A stretch of 64,000 nt of DNA from Micromonospora siamensis (lineage in GTDB: Bacteria; Actinomycetota; Actinomycetes; Mycobacteriales; Micromonosporaceae), in the NCBI RefSeq assembly GCF_900090305.1, contig NZ_LT607751.1:3782001-3846000 (forward strand). Reading direction: 5' to 3'. The translations under genes were made by a program, and so were the position numbers. How positions within the stretch are numbered: position 1 is the first letter of the stretch; each line of letters begins with the position of its first letter. Positions 60,875 through 64,000 of the stretch are shown here, piece after piece. The notes under the pieces are model-generated. The model saw only the letters and a list, made by a program, of their open reading frames with translations, did not search any database and had not been told where the DNA came from.

Positions 60875-62244
60875 CAGCGGAGCGGGTCGTCCAAGATCTG
60901 CTCCGCGTCGTGTCCGCCGCGGCGCCCGGGGCCCGGCTGCCCTCGGTGCGCGAGCTGAGCGCCCGGCACCAGGCCTCGCCGGTCACCGTCACGGCGGCGA
61001 TCCGGCAGCTGGTGGCGCGTGGAGTGGTGGAGGCGCGCGCCGGCCGGGGCACCTTCGTGGCCGCCCCGCCGGAGCACCGCACCACCCCCGACCTGTCCTG
61101 GCAGACCGTCGCGCTCGGCCCCCGCCCGGCCGGCGAGGCGGAGATGCAGGCGCTACTGGCGTTACCACCTCCCGGCGCGATTCCCCTCTCCGGTGGCTAC
61201 CTCGACGCGGACCTGCAACCGGCCGCCGCACTCGGCGCCGCCCTCACCCGTGCGGGCCGGCAGCCCGCGTCGTGGCAGCGGGGTCCGGCCGAGGGGCGGG
61301 CCGACCTGCGGGCCTGGTTCGCCCGCGAGGCCGGTGGCGGGCTGCGCGCCGACGACATGGTGATCTGCCCCGGCGGGCAGTCCGCGCTGTCGTCGGCGCT
61401 GCGCGCGCTCGCCGCGCCCGGCGACACCCTGCTCGTCGAGTCGCCGACCTACCTGGGCGCGCTGGCCGCCGCCCGGGCCGCCGGCCTGCGGGTGGTGCCC
61501 GTGCCCGCCGACGCCGACGGGGTACGCCCCGACCAGCTCGCGGCCGCCTTCGCCCGCACCGGCGCCCGACTGTTCTACTGCCAGCCGCTGCACGCCAACC
61601 CGCACGGCGCCACCCTGGCCCTCCACCGCCGGCCCGCGGTGGCCGCGGCGGTACGCGACGCCGGCGCGTTCCTGATCGAGGACGACTACGCCCGCGACCT
61701 CACCCTCGACGGCGAGCCACCGCCGCCACTGGCCGCCGACGACCCGGACGGGCACGTCGTCCACCTGCGCTCGCTGACCAAGTCGGCCGCTCCCGGGCTG
61801 CGGGTGGCCGCGATCGGCGCGCGCGGTCCGGCCGGCGCCCGGCTGCGCTCGGCCCGGCTGCTCGACGACTTCTTCGTCGCCGGGCCCCTCCAGCAGGCCA
61901 CACTGGAGTTCGTCACCTCCCCCGCCTGGCAGCGGCACCGCCGCGACCTGCGTATCGCGCTGCGGGCCCGCCGGGAGGCGCTGCTGGCCGCGCTGCGCAG
62001 GCGCCTGCCCGATCTCCTCCCGGAGTCGATCCCGCGCGGCGGCCTGCACCTGTGGGCCCGCCTGCCCGACGGCGCCGACGACGTCACGGTGGCCGCCGCC
62101 GCAGCGGCCGAGGGGGTGATCGTCTTCCCCGGCCGCCCCTGGTACGCCGCCGAGCCGCCGGCCGCCCACCTGCGTCTGACCTACGCCGCCGCCCCGCCCG
62201 AGCAGATGGACGAGGCGTTGCGCCGCCTCGCCCGGGCGCTGTGA
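60859..62244 (+). CDS. MocR-type PLP-dependent regulator
   Basis: A 461-residue GntR-aminotransferase fusion. The winged helix reads LPSVRELSARHQASPVTVTAAIRQL; the aminotransferase domain spans about 100-460. CPGGQSALSSALRALAAPGD is the PLP phosphate-side region. LIEDDYARDL carries the ring-binding Asp, and HLRSLTKSAAPGLRVA the Schiff-base Lys308. It is probably a ligand-sensing activator or repressor of the divergent EamA transporter, as is common for this pair type. The two ATG codons overlap. A GabR-like catalytic activity is not expected in vivo. Confidence 0.88.
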   Translation: MDQGNAAERVVQDLLRVVSAAAPGARLPSVRELSARHQASPVTVTAAIRQLVARGVVEARAGRGTFVAAPPEHRTTPDLSWQTVALGPRPAGEAEMQALLALPPPGAIPLSGGYLDADLQPAAALGAALTRAGRQPASWQRGPAEGRADLRAWFAREAGGGLRADDMVICPGGQSALSSALRALAAPGDTLLVESPTYLGALAAARAAGLRVVPVPADADGVRPDQLAAAFARTGARLFYCQPLHANPHGATLALHRRPAVAAAVRDAGAFLIEDDYARDLTLDGEPPPPLAADDPDGHVVHLRSLTKSAAPGLRVAAIGARGPAGARLRSARLLDDFFVAGPLQQATLEFVTSPAWQRHRRDLRIALRARREALLAALRRRLPDLLPESIPRGGLHLWARLPDGADDVTVAAAAAAEGVIVFPGRPWYAAEPPAAHLRLTYAAAPPEQMDEALRRLARAL

Positions 62245-62258
62245 CCGTTGGCGGTGGC

Positions 62259-63308
62259 TCAGGCCGCCGCCCGATCACCCGTCGGCCGGCGGCGCCGGGC
62301 GGCATCGACGAGAGCCGGGGGCTGCCACACCCCGTCGGGCGGATAGAGGTTGGCGCCCGGCGGGACGATGGCGTCGATGCGGTCCAGCGTCTCGTCGTCG
62401 AGCTCGAGGGCGGCGCCGTCGAGCAACCGTTCGAGGTGATCCATGGTGCGCGGTCCGATGATGGTGGCGGTCACCGCCGGGTGGGCGCTGGTGAAGGCGA
62501 GCGCCAGCTCCGGCAGGCTGCGGCCCAGATCGCCGGCCAGGTCGATCAGCTGCTCCACGGCGTCGTACTTGGCGACGTTGGCGGGCAGGTCCGGGTCGAA
62601 CCGGCCGGGCGTGCGGGCGGCCCGGCCGCTGGTCAGGTCGACCGGCCGGCCCCGGCGGTAGCGGCCGGTGAGGAAGCCGGAGGCGAGCGGGCTCCACACC
62701 AGCACCCCCATGCCGTACCGCTGGCAGACCGGCAGCACCGACGCCTCGATGCCACGCGCCAGCAGCGAGTACGGTGGCTGCTCGGTGCGGAACCGGCCCA
62801 GCGCCCGCCGCTCGGCCACCTGCTGCGCCTCGACGATCTGCTCCGCCGGGAAGGTCGAGCAGCCGAACGCCCGGATCTTGCCCGCCCGGACCAGGTCGGT
62901 CAGCGCGGAGAGCGTCTCCTCGATGTCGGTCCGGTCGTCCGGCCGGTGCACCTGGTAGAGGTCGATCCAGTCGGTGTCGAGACGGCGCAGGCTCTCCTCC
63001 ACCGCCCGCATGATCCAGCGACGGGAGTTGCCGCCGCGGTTACGGCCCTCCCCCATCGGGAAGTGGACCTTGGTGGCCAGCACGACGTCGTCCCGGCGTC
63101 CGCGCAGGGCCTTGCCGACGATGACCTCGGACTCACCCGCCGAGTACATGTCCGCGGTGTCGACGATGTTGATCCCGCGGTCCAGCGCGGTGTGGACGAT
63201 CCGGCCGCACTCGTCGTGGTCGGGGTTGCCGACGGAGCCGAACATCATGGTGCCCAGGCAGTAGGTGCTGACCTCGATGCCGGTGCCGCCCAGGGTGCGG
63301 TAGCGCAT
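62259..63308 (-). CDS. Aldo/keto reductase
   Basis: An NADPH-dependent TIM-barrel oxidoreductase of 349 residues. It starts MRYRTLGGTGIEVSTYCLGT. DTADMYSAGESEVIVGKAL contains the catalytic Asp and Tyr, VVLATKVHFPMG the Lys, and IDLYQVHRPD the His. Cofactor-binding segments include RAFGCSTFPAEQIVEA and TATIIGPRTMDHLE. It resembles YajO/Tas-type reductases. ATG 63308 is taken; a longer frame to 63398 is Thr/Ser/Gly filler. It is convergent with the MocR gene by 14 bases. The substrate is unknown. Confidence 0.9.
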   Translation of the reverse strand: MRYRTLGGTGIEVSTYCLGTMMFGSVGNPDHDECGRIVHTALDRGINIVDTADMYSAGESEVIVGKALRGRRDDVVLATKVHFPMGEGRNRGGNSRRWIMRAVEESLRRLDTDWIDLYQVHRPDDRTDIEETLSALTDLVRAGKIRAFGCSTFPAEQIVEAQQVAERRALGRFRTEQPPYSLLARGIEASVLPVCQRYGMGVLVWSPLASGFLTGRYRRGRPVDLTSGRAARTPGRFDPDLPANVAKYDAVEQLIDLAGDLGRSLPELALAFTSAHPAVTATIIGPRTMDHLERLLDGAALELDDETLDRIDAIVPPGANLYPPDGVWQPPALVDAARRRRPTGDRAAA

Positions 63309-63420
63309 GACGGATCTCCCCGTGGTCGTCGTCCCGCGGCCGGATCCGACCGCGGTGTCGGGCGCCGACGCTAGGGGCTCCAGTGCACTCGAAGTCAACG
63401 GGTGTGGACGGGGTCGCCGC

Positions 63421-64000
63421 TCAGGTCTCCAGCAGCCCGCGGATCACGTCGTCGAGCACCGGGTCCACCGGGAACCGGGCCGCCAGCCAGTCCAGGGTGG
63501 TCCGGGCGGCCTCCCGGTTGCCCTCGTAGCCGGGGACCATCGCGGCCAGTGGCAGCACCTGCGCCGGCCACGCCTGCTCCACCCGCCGGCTCGGGTCGAA
63601 CGGGTCCCGCCGGTGGGCGGCGTCGGTGGTCAGCCGCAGCAGCGAGATCACCCGGTCCAGGGCGTACGACTGGATGAACCGGCACGCGGTCAGCCGTTCG
63701 CCGCGCAGCTCCCGGTGCAGCCCGACGTAGAGGTTGGTCAGCGCCTCGTTGAGGTGGAACTCGACCGTGTCGTACGGCGTCGGGGCGGGTGGCGCCGGCC
63801 GGTCGGCCAGCCCGGCGGGCGCGTCGGCACGCTGCCAGACCACCCGGGCGCCGGTGAACGGCAGCCGGGCCAGCTGCGCGACGGTGAAGATCGCGTACTC
63901 GACGAAGACGCCGTCGGCGTAGAGCGCCTTGCGGCCGTTGCGCTCGTTGGCGAAGCTCCAGGCCACCGGGTGCGGCGCGGCCAGCCAGGAGACGTCGTCG
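63421..64000 (-). CDS. Nucleotidyltransferase-like protein, C-terminal part (cut by window end)
   Basis: The frame stays open to the last base of the window, so the N-terminus lies outside. About 193 codons are visible, starting in frame DDVSWLAAPHPVAWSF. ALYADGVFVEYAIFTVAQL resembles the second beta strand of small nucleotidyltransferases. FHLNEALTNLYVGLHRELRG begins a C-terminal helical domain with conserved-looking Tyr and Arg residues, and AHRRDPFDPSRR follows. Proteins of the aminoglycoside-nucleotidyltransferase-like group share such plans, but the catalytic motif is not in view. The gene lies 112 bases upstream of the aldo-keto reductase stop region. Confidence 0.5.
   Translation of the reverse strand, partial: DDVSWLAAPHPVAWSFANERNGRKALYADGVFVEYAIFTVAQLARLPFTGARVVWQRADAPAGLADRPAPPAPTPYDTVEFHLNEALTNLYVGLHRELRGERLTACRFIQSYALDRVISLLRLTTDAAHRRDPFDPSRRVEQAWPAQVLPLAAMVPGYEGNREAARTTLDWLAARFPVDPVLDDVIRGLLET

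Overview
The window is very GC-rich chromosomal DNA with short intergenic gaps, many GTG starts and strong third-position G/C. It comes from an actinomycete, most likely one of the Micromonosporaceae. Supporting markers are a mycothiol-dependent formaldehyde dehydrogenase, an EthA/EthR pair, a class F sortase, a type VII-like small-protein cluster, and secreted lysozyme-fold wall enzymes. No rRNA, tRNA, CRISPR array, integrase or transposase was seen. Both window edges cut a nucleotidyltransferase-like gene. The left half is ordinary accessory chromosome: single genes and two- to three-gene operons, often divergent from their regulator.

Layout. 1-5.6 kb: secreted 5'-nucleotidase, FAD reductase, drug exporter. 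5.6-7.7 kb: two paralogous secreted transglycosylase-like proteins separated by a structured, gene-free 685 bp. 7.9-10.7 kb: a MEDS-STAS / MEDS-ATPase signalling pair translationally coupled to trmO. 10.7-12.4 kb: mscR with a metallo-hydrolase (formaldehyde detoxification). 12.5-17.4 kb: MFS exporter with GntR regulator; glycosyltransferase coupled to an iron-sulfur photolyase. 17.4-20.5 kb: SDR-ethA divergent from ethR over a clear operator. 20.5-25.4 kb: WYL and MocR regulators with divergent targets. 26.2-28.0 kb: archease and RtcB, convergent. 28.1-35.6 kb: methyltransferase, YkgJ-pentapeptide fusion, RNase HI, beta-lactamase-like hydrolase, lycopene cyclase, oxidoreductase.

35.6-42.4 kb: a truncated MFS gene, a regulatory gene-free stretch with two large inverted repeats, an ArsR-SRPBCC fusion, a two-component system with a divergent membrane gene, and a decayed TPR remnant. 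42.4-44.8 kb: a surface protein and a class F sortase that appears to start at CTG, then a GH6 protein. 44.8-49.6 kb: M28 peptidase, YchJ, MFS, channel-like protein. 49.6-55.3 kb: CHASE3-type kinase, slipin, and a four-gene cluster (YbaB-like, EspC/WXG-like, coiled-coil WXG protein, lipoprotein) without secretion machinery. 55.4-64 kb: amidase, VOC protein, lipid kinase, glutamate-synthase-like enzyme, EamA/MocR divergent pair with overlapping start codons, aldo-keto reductase.

The points most worth testing are the twin-MEDS partner-switching pair, the structured leader between the two wall-enzyme genes, the CTG-started sortase, the orphan type VII-like cluster, and the YkgJ-pentapeptide fusion. 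All functions are read from motifs and remembered family features; no database search was possible.
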